Below, piece after piece: positions 19,513 through 27,596 of a stretch of 64,000 bases of DNA. The stretch covers positions 186,001-250,000 of the forward strand of contig JAJCXN010000046.1 in the NCBI GenBank assembly GCA_029263415.1, given 5' to 3'. Under the pieces are notes generated by a model. The model did not search any database. It worked only from the letters and a program-made list of their open reading frames with translations, and was not told the DNA's origin. Origin of the DNA: Acidobacteriota bacterium. Its GTDB lineage: Bacteria; Acidobacteriota; Thermoanaerobaculia; Multivoradales; Multivoraceae. Both the position numbers and the translations under genes were made by a program. The stretch's first letter is position 1; every line of letters begins with the position of its first letter.

Positions 19513-20322
19513 TCAGTTGTTGGTTGCACCGCTCTTGTCGTGGCGAGTTTCTAAGCGAATCTTGATCGAACCGGAGGCGCTCGGCGAGGGTCGACCTTTG
19601 AGGAGGCGAAGGACCCAGTAGGCGTAGAGTAGGCGACCGTTGGTGAGAGTGTCGAAGGGGCCGTCGGCACAAATATCGAGCAAGGTTCGGTCTCCATCGA
19701 CCAGAGTGAGTAGGTCGTACTCTTCTCGATCGAGAGCGACCTCGACCAGGTCTTCAAACTCGAAGCTTGGCTTGAGGATTGTCTTCTTGCCGCCAACCCT
19801 TCCGAGTAGACCACGCGAATCTTCGCTGCGGCGAACGCCAATCTTCACCACCTGGCGAAGCGGGATCTGAATCGCGGTGGGAGCGGGGTCGGAGTAGTCG
19901 CCAACACTAAAGGTGACCTGCGCGGTTTCCCAGCGGAACAGACCCCACAGAATCTCGGCGGTCTGACGGCGGACTGCGCGGTACAAGTCGGCGGGTGCCA
20001 GCAGGTTCTGATCGACCAGAATCTGACCGTAGCGTTTCTTGGAGCCACGGCGTTCGCGCATGGTGCGCCGGAAATCATCGCGCGACAACATACCGGTTTC
20101 GAGCAGATAGCTACCGAGCGAGTCCTTGAGTTCAGACGATGTGGCGTAGACCACGAAACCACGGCGCACATAGATGCGCTTGACCACTTCTTCGTGGGTC
20201 AACTCGATCACTCCAGGCACTCGGTACTGATAGATCTTCATCAGCATCTCTGCCAGCGGCTGTTCGCTCAGGTCTCCGCGAAACTGATACTTCTTCTGCA
20301 CAGATCTCACTCTTGATGGCAA
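19513..20322 (-). CDS. DUF4388 (PATAN-like) domain protein
   Basis: FRGDLSEQPLAEMLMKIYQYRVPGVIELTHEEVVKRIYVRRGFVVYATS. Confidence 0.85.
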   Translation of the reverse strand: MPSRVRSVQKKYQFRGDLSEQPLAEMLMKIYQYRVPGVIELTHEEVVKRIYVRRGFVVYATSSELKDSLGSYLLETGMLSRDDFRRTMRERRGSKKRYGQILVDQNLLAPADLYRAVRRQTAEILWGLFRWETAQVTFSVGDYSDPAPTAIQIPLRQVVKIGVRRSEDSRGLLGRVGGKKTILKPSFEFEDLVEVALDREEYDLLTLVDGDRTLLDICADGPFDTLTNGRLLYAYWVLRLLKGRPSPSASGSIKIRLETRHDKSGATNN

Positions 20323-20530
20323 TCATTGAGCGGCGCTTCGATGCCAATCCTCATGCTCTCGAGGAGAGACAGCTTGACCAAGGAGACGGGTTTTACTCGC
20401 CCTTTACGCTATCCCGCAATCCGCTGATCAGCTAAACAGCTGTCGATGATACCGCTTTCTCAAGGAACAAACCGCAGCTCTCAGCAGCAATCCATCAAGA
20501 AACAGTAGTCAAACCGAATACCATTCGGCG

Positions 20531-21760
20531 ATGTTTACCGTCAACGAAGCTTGGGCCGCACTAGAGCCTCACCTGATGCCGCTCGCAACGACACTTGTTT
20601 CGAGAAGTCAGTCCTGCGGACGCGTATTGAGCGACGATCTCAACGCCACGCTCGACGTGCCGCCCAGTGATGTTTCGGCAATGGACGGCTTTGCCATTCC
20701 GCAAGGCCTCATACTCAACGGTGACCTCAACGCCGCGATCGGCCCGACGATCGCGGCGGGGCAGGCACCCGGTCTCGCTCTCAGCAATCTCGTCGCCGAC
20801 TCGGGCCCGCCGGTGATCCCGAGGATCATGACCGGCGCTCCAGTGCCCGCGGACTGCGATCGCGTGGTTCCGGTCGAACTTGCGAACGTCAATGTGAGCC
20901 GCGATCGGGTGACCTTCCCACAGGCTAGCAGCACCACCAGCGGGCAGCACATCAGACGCCAAGGCGAAGTCAGCAGAATCGGCAGCCCGCTGATGCGCTC
21001 GGGCCAGCAGGTGACCTCGGCCACCACTAGTCTGCTAGCAACCCATGGCCTCGATCGAATCCCCGTCCATCGGAATCCGAGCGTCGCCTACGCCACCACC
21101 GGTTCAGAGATCGTGGGTCCTGAGGCAACACCCGCACCAGGCCAGATCCGCGACTCGCATTCGACCTTCTTCCACGCAGCACTAACCGGCCTTGGTCTTC
21201 AAGCGACCGGTCTTGGCATCGTAGAGGACGATCGAGACGCACTCCGTCGAGTAGTCCAAGAGGGGCTCAAGTCAGATGTCCTGCTGCTCTCAGGCGGAGT
21301 ATCGATGGGTGAGTTCGACCTGGTCGAAGACATGCTCAAAGATCAAGGCTGTGAACTCTTGTTCGACAGTGTTGCCATCCAACCTGGGAAACCTGTGGTT
21401 GCCGCAGTGCACAAAGAAGGCCTAGTCTTTGGTCTGCCCGGCAATCCAGCGTCGGCACAAATCACCTTCTGGCTGTTCGTCGAACCCGCTCTTCGTAAGC
21501 TGCGGGGCGAAACCGCAGCTCCTTGGTCAAACGGCTTGACCGCTATCCTCGAAGCGCCGCTTCCCGGTGCTCATGGGCGAGACCGCTTTCTGCCGTGTGC
21601 TCTGCGCGTCGATAGCGGCCAACTTCGCGCCACACCCAAGCCACCCCGTGGATCGCACGACGTCCTGGCCTATGGTGTGGCCAATGGACTGGTTCGCATT
21701 CCGCAACACCAAGAACCCAAACACGCCGGCGCCACTTGCTCGGTGCGCTTCATCAACTAG
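20531..21760 (+). CDS. moeA: Molybdopterin molybdotransferase MoeA
   Basis: SDVSAMDGFA, IMTGAPVPADCDRVVPVE, LLSGGVSMGEFDLVED, GLPGNPASA. Confidence 0.95.
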   Translation: MFTVNEAWAALEPHLMPLATTLVSRSQSCGRVLSDDLNATLDVPPSDVSAMDGFAIPQGLILNGDLNAAIGPTIAAGQAPGLALSNLVADSGPPVIPRIMTGAPVPADCDRVVPVELANVNVSRDRVTFPQASSTTSGQHIRRQGEVSRIGSPLMRSGQQVTSATTSLLATHGLDRIPVHRNPSVAYATTGSEIVGPEATPAPGQIRDSHSTFFHAALTGLGLQATGLGIVEDDRDALRRVVQEGLKSDVLLLSGGVSMGEFDLVEDMLKDQGCELLFDSVAIQPGKPVVAAVHKEGLVFGLPGNPASAQITFWLFVEPALRKLRGETAAPWSNGLTAILEAPLPGAHGRDRFLPCALRVDSGQLRATPKPPRGSHDVLAYGVANGLVRIPQHQEPKHAGATCSVRFIN

Positions 21761-21791
21761 AACCTAAGACTTCATTCTCGGAGCTTCAACA

Positions 21792-22394
21792 ATGCACACT
21801 CTCCCTCGTCTTCAATTCACCATCCTCGGCGTCGCCACCCTTGTCGCACTTCTGATCGGATGCGGCTCGGAGCCCGCAGGCGAAACAACTACCAGTGAAC
21901 CAACCCTCAGCGACACCACGGTCCCAACACCCGAAGGTATTCAGACCATCAACGCGGCTGGTCTGAACTTCAGCCTGCCTGCAGGCTGGGACCGCGAGCA
22001 ACCGTCCTCCAGCATGCGCGCGGCACAAGCAGCGATCAATGGTTCGGGCGGCGCCGGCCAACTGACGGTGTTCTTCTTCGGCCCCGGTGGCGGCGGCAGC
22101 GTCGAAGACAATCTGAGCCGCTGGGTCGGACAGATGCAAGACGCGGCGGCTGTCCCTACTCGAGACCAGTTCGGAACAGGGGACTTCCTGGTCACCACCA
22201 TCCGTCAAGCTGGCACTCTTAAGGCCAGTACCATGGGCACCTTTCCGAACAGCGACCAGCCCAACTACGTGCTCTTAGGAGCCGTGGTTGAAGGCCCCGG
22301 AGGCCCCTGGTTCTTCAAGGCAGTCGGGCCACAGGCGACGATGGACGAACAGGCCGAAGCCTTCAGGAAAATGCTTGAAGACGTGACCGGCTAG
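21792..22394 (+). CDS. Putative lipoprotein
   Basis: Signal peptide with lipobox-like VALLIGCGSE; no recognised domain. Confidence 0.75.
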   Translation: MHTLPRLQFTILGVATLVALLIGCGSEPAGETTTSEPTLSDTTVPTPEGIQTINAAGLNFSLPAGWDREQPSSSMRAAQAAINGSGGAGQLTVFFFGPGGGGSVEDNLSRWVGQMQDAAAVPTRDQFGTGDFLVTTIRQAGTLKASTMGTFPNSDQPNYVLLGAVVEGPGGPWFFKAVGPQATMDEQAEAFRKMLEDVTG

Positions 22395-22400
22395 CGACTC

Positions 22401-22426
22401 GTTTGGCCGCGGCCTCGCGGCCAAAC
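22401..22426 (+). terminator. Stem-loop just after a CDS stop; candidate terminator
   Basis: Perfect 10-bp stem GTTTGGCCGC-ggcctc-GCGGCCAAAC seven bases after the stop at 22394; no clear T-tract. Confidence 0.5.
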
Positions 22427-22531
22427 GGCTAAGAAGGCTTGCTGAGGAAATCCGGGGACTCGCGCTAATCTGCGCCCTCGAGGAGGCGTCGCCGCACCTC
22501 GCGTGCCCTTCTTGGGCACTCCTCGGAGCCT

Positions 22532-23008
22532 TCACATTCCGGCTAGAGCCAGTGCCTGTTTCGACACGCGACGCGCGCCACGTTGAGGCAGACTCACTCG
22601 TACTCGCGCATCTGGGGTATCCACCTCTACTTTGAGGTGGCCCCGCGCAGAGCGAATCACCACCAAGTCCTCACCGTTACGCACGCGAACCAGCTCGCCA
22701 GAAGGCAGGCTGCCCAGTTCGTCAACCAGCTGGTCGATCATCGGCTGCATCTCTTTAAGGTGTTCGCGCGTTTCGGCATCCAACTCGCGCTCGATGTCGA
22801 AGTCAGGCACCACGAAACGCGCGACCCCTATACCAACATCCAGCAACCGCAGAGGCACCGGAATGAACAGATCGACATCCGCCGTCTCCACATCCACTGC
22901 AGCGATACCGCCACTATAGAGATAGACCGCAGTACCCAAGGTGCCGATGCCGCAGGCGCCCGCCGAAGCAACGGCGACGACCAAAAACAGTTTTGCCAGA
23001 GTGATCAT
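22532..23008 (-). CDS. Hypothetical protein, probable membrane anchor plus basic C-terminal domain
   Basis: 158 aa; hydrophobic N-terminus; similar architecture to the next gene (EDLVVIRSARGHLKVEVD vs DMVTIRDEGTSVRIWID). Confidence 0.65.
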   Translation of the reverse strand: MITLAKLFLVVAVASAGACGIGTLGTAVYLYSGGIAAVDVETADVDLFIPVPLRLLDVGIGVARFVVPDFDIERELDAETREHLKEMQPMIDQLVDELGSLPSGELVRVRNGEDLVVIRSARGHLKVEVDTPDARVRVSLPQRGARRVSKQALALAGM

Positions 23009-23116
23009 GTTTGTGACTCGCGTTTCAGTTCAGGACTCAGGGGACTCTGCCAAAGAAGCCCCGCTGTTCATAGGGGACCTCTCAGCAAGCTTTCATTGGG
23101 CGGATTGAGCCCTCGA

Positions 23117-23719
23117 CTAGCTATCGTTGGATGAATCGATCCAGATGCGAACGCTCGTACCCTCATCGCGGATAGTGACCATGTCGCCATCGCTGTAGTC
23201 AGCGAGTGCTCGTACAGCCGCTGCAAAGTCGAGAGAGTCCGAAGGACCCGAGAACAACGCATCGATGACTGGCGCAGGAAAGCGCACATTGACTTGGGTG
23301 TCCGAGCCGCCAACGGTCTCAGCGATGAAAAAGTCGCCCACTTTGCGTACCGCAATCGTGGTGTCTTCGTCTTCTACCGTGAGGAAGGTCGCGTCCTCAC
23401 CGTCGCGTAGCTCAACCCATAGGCTGCGCAGATCATCGACGTTGAATCCGGCGTCATTCAGCTCGACTCGAACCTCGTCCGTGATCTCAGTTGTAACGTC
23501 GTCAGGGACCAGATTGAGCGCCATTTCGATCAGGCTCAAGGGCAGGTTGAGATTGACCTTGGAACCGTTGTCTTCATCGACTTTGACGTGCAACCAACGG
23601 TCGGAGGCAGCCGCTGCTGGGCCGGCAACCATGAACAGTACGGCCAAAACAGCCAGGCACGCGGCCAGACGCTTCTTCAGTGGACGATGAGTCGCAAAGT
23701 TGTGCATTGAATCAATCAT
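23117..23719 (-). CDS. Hypothetical secreted protein
   Basis: 200 aa with signal-like N-terminus (AACLAVLAVLFMVAGPAAAA). Confidence 0.7.
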   Translation of the reverse strand: MIDSMHNFATHRPLKKRLAACLAVLAVLFMVAGPAAAASDRWLHVKVDEDNGSKVNLNLPLSLIEMALNLVPDDVTTEITDEVRVELNDAGFNVDDLRSLWVELRDGEDATFLTVEDEDTTIAVRKVGDFFIAETVGGSDTQVNVRFPAPVIDALFSGPSDSLDFAAAVRALADYSDGDMVTIRDEGTSVRIWIDSSNDS

Positions 23720-23915
23720 TGGTGAGAACCTCCGTGGGATAAGTGGAGGGCAAGAACTGCATCATTCATCGCCCGTCGTTAAGAAAGACGACCGGCCAAT
23801 GCCCCAGGTTTCAAAACAGTTGCGGTCCTTTCAGGAAACACCTAGACCCATCGAGCCCATTACTAGGCGAACTGAAGCCTCATTTTCTGTTCTCTTGCCA
23901 GTGCTGAGGCCAAGG

Positions 23916-23936
23916 GGCGTTCTCAGCAAGAACGCC
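23916..23936 (-). terminator. Stem-loop downstream of the YihY/BrkB gene
   Basis: Perfect 7-bp stem GGCGTTC-tcagcaa-GAACGCC. Confidence 0.4.
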
Positions 23937-23978
23937 TACACATCAACCCAAATCGCTCGACCCGGCAACTCAGCCTGC

Positions 23979-24827
23979 TCAGCCGACGTGCTCGGTCGCT
24001 GACTCCCGCATCCGTGACCACCCCTGGGCCAACTCGTGCCCAATCAACAAGAGATTGAACACCACAAACAACCACAACAAAGTCACCACCAACGACCCAG
24101 CCGCGCCATACGACGTCCCCCAAGGGACATGTGCGAGATAGAGCGAAAGCAGAGTCTTAGTTAAGACAAACACCACCGCTACCCCGAGCGCTGCTCCAAC
24201 TGCAACACGAGCCAGCGGCCTTCGTTTCGGGATGAATCGATAGAGCGCAAAGAAACTCAGCCAAGCGATCAACAGCGTCGTCACGCTGTCAGCGAGCCCT
24301 AAAGCAAACCCGCCGATCTCTAGACCCGCGTCAACGGCCCGGAGCGCACCACTCAGCACCGCCGTAGCCAAGCTCAAGAAAATCAATCCAGCGACCGCAG
24401 CAATCACCAAACCGACCGCCACCATCCGGTTGACCAGCACACCCAACACCACCGCGCGCTTGCTCGAGCGATCCACCAAGTTCGCCCCCTCAAGCGACCG
24501 TCGCAGCTGACGCATGAACGCCCCCGCGCCTACCAACAGCAACAACCCCTGCACCGTCCACACTGAACCCAACGAGAACCCGCTCTCCGCATCCAGCAAC
24601 GACACCAAGGCCCTCGCCGCTTCAGGGTTCACAAACGTCAGCAAGAACGCCTCAAGATCATCTCGCGCCCGCGCATCACCCAAAACATCCGCGGCAACCG
24701 CAAGGCTCACCGTCAACACCGGCCCAATCGCAAACAGTGAAAAGAACGTCAACGCCGCGGCCTGTGAAGTCCCACCCCGTTGATGCCAACGAGAGAAAGC
24801 TGCACGGATTTGGATAACAGTTTTCAT
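23979..24827 (-). CDS. YihY/BrkB-family membrane protein
   Basis: QAAALTFFSLFAIGPVL, PWGTSYGAAGSLVVTLLWLFVVFNLLLIGHELAQ. Confidence 0.92.
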   Translation of the reverse strand: MKTVIQIRAAFSRWHQRGGTSQAAALTFFSLFAIGPVLTVSLAVAADVLGDARARDDLEAFLLTFVNPEAARALVSLLDAESGFSLGSVWTVQGLLLLVGAGAFMRQLRRSLEGANLVDRSSKRAVVLGVLVNRMVAVGLVIAAVAGLIFLSLATAVLSGALRAVDAGLEIGGFALGLADSVTTLLIAWLSFFALYRFIPKRRPLARVAVGAALGVAVVFVLTKTLLSLYLAHVPWGTSYGAAGSLVVTLLWLFVVFNLLLIGHELAQGWSRMRESATEHVG

Positions 24828-25196
24828 AGGCGAGTAATCTCGATCCAGTCTGGAGGAGCGTTGCTCAAACTCGCACTCGCCATCGCGCTAGATCCCTTCA
24901 AGTGCATCGACAGAACTATTGGTACGCCTTCGTCGAAGCACGGGATCTAGCTTCACACTCAGATCGTCACTTCGACAAGCGGCGCGCTCTGGATTGGTAC
25001 AGATCTCGGCCTTGAATCGGAGAACGCAAGGTTGGGTGCGCAAGCTCGTAAAGCAGCCCACCGTACAACACCGCGACCACTCATTTCGCTCTGGCCTTGC
25101 TCCTGAGATCAGGGTAGCGTCGCTCAAATCACTTGCGGGAAGGGACGCGTCAGATCCTCGAACGAGACCAGCACTGGACACACGACACGTCGTGCA

Positions 25197-25297
25197 TCGC
25201 TCGAAGAACCAAACAACCTCCCTCCGCTCTCTCCCCAAGATCAACAACGTCGCAGAGTTGGATCGAAACAAGCGCCGGCGGCCAAAGGCCGACGTCG
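25197..25297. repeat. Copy 1 of a 101-bp direct repeat
   Basis: TCGCTCGAAGAACCAAACAACC...GGCCGACGTCG; only two mismatches to copy 2 by eye. Confidence 0.9.
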
Positions 25298-25377
25298 ACG
25301 GGCTAGAACCCGTGCCGAAACGCACGGAACCAAAGCCATCCCATCCCAACTCGCTCCAAGCACGACAAAGTCGAGCG

Positions 25378-25478
25378 TCGCTCGAAGAACCAAACAACCT
25401 CCCTCCGCTCTCTCCCCAAGATCAACAACGTCGCAATGTTGGATCGAAACAAGCGCCGGCGGCCAAAGGCCGACGTCG
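25378..25478. repeat. Copy 2 of a 101-bp direct repeat
   Basis: Same sequence 181 bp away, immediately 3' of tRNA-Ala. Confidence 0.9.
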
Positions 25479-25527
25479 CTTCTACCGCGACCGATCGGCG
25501 ATGCCTGCGACAAGCGCAGCACGGAGC

Positions 25528-25603
25528 TGGTGGAGCCGATCGGGATCGAACCGACGACCTCCTGAATGCCATTCAGGCGCTCTCCCAACTGAGCTACGGC
25601 CCC
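25528..25603 (-). tRNA. tRNA-Ala (anticodon GGC), CCA encoded
   Basis: GGGGCCGTAGCTCAGTTGGGAGAGCGCCTGAATGGCATTCAGGAGGTCGTCGGTTCGATCCCGATCGGCTCCACCA folds as a full cloverleaf with anticodon loop ATGGCAT. Confidence 0.95.
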
Positions 25604-25691
25604 ACAATCTCTGCAACAGAGCGCTGGAGTCTAGCTATGCCGAACAACGCAAGTCAACGGATGCGCAGCTCAGACTTAGCGAACGTTTCGC

Positions 25692-26387
25692 TCAGAAGTG
25701 GTAGGCGATGCCTACGTGCAGGAAACCAAGGAACGAGACCTGGTCAAGGTCAGCGTAGTGAAACGAGAGCTCCGCGAACAGCGAGACGCTCTCTAGGATC
25801 GAGAAATCCGCTGTCACACCAAGCGCAATGCCTAGAGTGGACTCCTCTTCCGTGCCCAGAGCCGCAATGCCCGCAAGGGCGGTGCTGCCGGTGTTGCCAG
25901 TGTTGGTGGTGTTGGTGGTGTTGGCCAACGGCAGTCCTTCTAGGCGATAGAGGCCGAGACCAATGTAGAAGCCTGAGGTGTAGTACGGCTCGCGAAACGT
26001 GTACTCGCCACCCACGTTGAGATAGCTGATTTCGGGGTCAGCGAAAGTGCCAATGGTCTCGCCTTCCAAATCCATCTTGGCAATGCGAGCGACGACTTTG
26101 GTCTGCGGCTGGGTGCGCCAAGCGAAGTGCGCCGAGAATCCGCTGTTGTCCAAGCCGGGATCTGGCCCGGTTGAATCGGCGTCAAAGGGTCCACCAACCA
26201 GACCGCTCAGGCCGATCGAGAAGTTCTTGTTCTCGTTTGCCGTCGCTGGGACGGTGAACAGCAGAGCCAGCAACAGCGCGCTGAGCACCGTGGGACCGAA
26301 AGATCGACTCGCTCTTGCCGTTGGGGTGCAATCCAACCGGGAACCAGTGAATTCAATGTTTTTGGGCGTCTTCTTCGGCAACGTCAT
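25692..26387 (-). CDS. Outer-membrane beta-barrel protein
   Basis: Signal peptide, alternating beta pattern, terminal aromatic (GIAYHF). Confidence 0.75.
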   Translation of the reverse strand: MTLPKKTPKNIEFTGSRLDCTPTARASRSFGPTVLSALLLALLFTVPATANENKNFSIGLSGLVGGPFDADSTGPDPGLDNSGFSAHFAWRTQPQTKVVARIAKMDLEGETIGTFADPEISYLNVGGEYTFREPYYTSGFYIGLGLYRLEGLPLANTTNTTNTGNTGSTALAGIAALGTEEESTLGIALGVTADFSILESVSLFAELSFHYADLDQVSFLGFLHVGIAYHF

Positions 26388-26509
26388 CTCCCAGCAGGCA
26401 TTCGCGATGCCCGTTCTTCTAAGTCTCTAAGGCTTCTGTGGCTCTAAGGTTTTGGTGCCCTAAGTGCGGTTCGTGAGTATAGCGACCCACCTGACTCCAC
26501 GCCGTCTAC

Positions 26510-27397
26510 GTGCAAGCGCCCAACTACGTCCAAGGACGGTTCACAACATCAACGAGCAGAACCCAGCTGTTCAGCGCGTCTATAGAGGAGGGAGAGACCA
26601 TTGCAACCCATGCCCGTATACCGAACATGCACACCAAGAGAATCCACCACCAAACGGAACCTCGCGAGGCACGCGGTGCCTCACTGCTCGCAAGAACCGT
26701 TCTGGACCTTGCCGTGCCGACCCGATGCTTGAGCTGTGCGACCTGGGCCGAGGTCGACCACCTCGGCCTTTGCCGAGTTTGCCGTAGCGGCCTGGAGAGA
26801 CTATCCGGCGCTCGCTGCGTTCAGTGTCTCAGCACCCGACTCGGATCCGGCTCACACCACTGCCTCAGGTGCATCGTGGACCCGCCGAGTTATCAACGCC
26901 TCTTCGCGCTGTATGACTACCGACCGCCGTTCGATGGAGTGATTCAGGCGCTCAAGTTCCGTCGCTTGGCCTACCTCGCCGAGACGCTAGGCCGCCTCGC
27001 TTGGGACAAGTACGCAGAGGAACTCTGTCGAGTCGACATCCTGGTCCCCATACCTCTGCCTTGGCTTCGCCGTCTCAAACGCGGCTTCAACCAAGCAGAA
27101 GCGATGGCGAGCACGGTCGGCAAACTGTTGCAGCGCCCGATAGTTCAACCGCTTACCCGCCGCGGCCTCCAAGAGCAGTCATCGCTCGACAGCGGGATCG
27201 ACCGTCGACGCAATGCCCGCAAAACAATGCATCTGAAGCCAACAGCTAGCGCCTCGGTGCGGAGGGTACGCAAGAAACACGTCCTCATTGTCGACGATCT
27301 GGTCACCTCGGGCGCAACTGCAAACCGCGCCACTGAGCTCCTCTTGCACGCGGGTGCGGCCCGGGTTTGGGTACTAGCAGCCGGCCACCGGCAGTAG
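26510..27397 (+). CDS. ComF-family phosphoribosyltransferase
   Basis: Zinc-ribbon cysteines; IPLPWLRRLKRGFNQAEAMA; PRPP loop HVLIVDDLVTSGATANRAT. Start may be internal. Confidence 0.9.
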   Translation: MQAPNYVQGRFTTSTSRTQLFSASIEEGETIATHARIPNMHTKRIHHQTEPREARGASLLARTVLDLAVPTRCLSCATWAEVDHLGLCRVCRSGLERLSGARCVQCLSTRLGSGSHHCLRCIVDPPSYQRLFALYDYRPPFDGVIQALKFRRLAYLAETLGRLAWDKYAEELCRVDILVPIPLPWLRRLKRGFNQAEAMASTVGKLLQRPIVQPLTRRGLQEQSSLDSGIDRRRNARKTMHLKPTASASVRRVRKKHVLIVDDLVTSGATANRATELLLHAGAARVWVLAAGHRQ

Positions 27398-27596
27398 CCT
27401 TTTGGCGCCTGCAACTCCGCCCCGCTCTAAGGGTTTGAACCGCACCAGAGGCGCATCCGGAATACCGCACGACGAATAGGCGGTTCTCTTTCCGACGACC
27501 CTACGTGCTACTCCTCGTTGGAGCGCTGGCAGCCATGTCAGCTCCAGCACCTGCAGCTATACTAATGAGTCAGGTTCCTGCCAGGGAGACCACCAG

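Noticed and set aside
20531-21760. Molybdenum cofactor gene cluster
   Set aside because: moeA stands alone; neighbouring genes are a DUF4388 protein and a lipoprotein.
25197-25478. Possible CRISPR array
   Set aside because: Only two 101-bp copies with one ~80-bp interval; far outside CRISPR repeat/spacer dimensions and no cas genes.
24919-25704. 261-aa plus-strand ORF
   Set aside because: Runs across the direct repeats and the antisense strand of tRNA-Ala; not a plausible protein.
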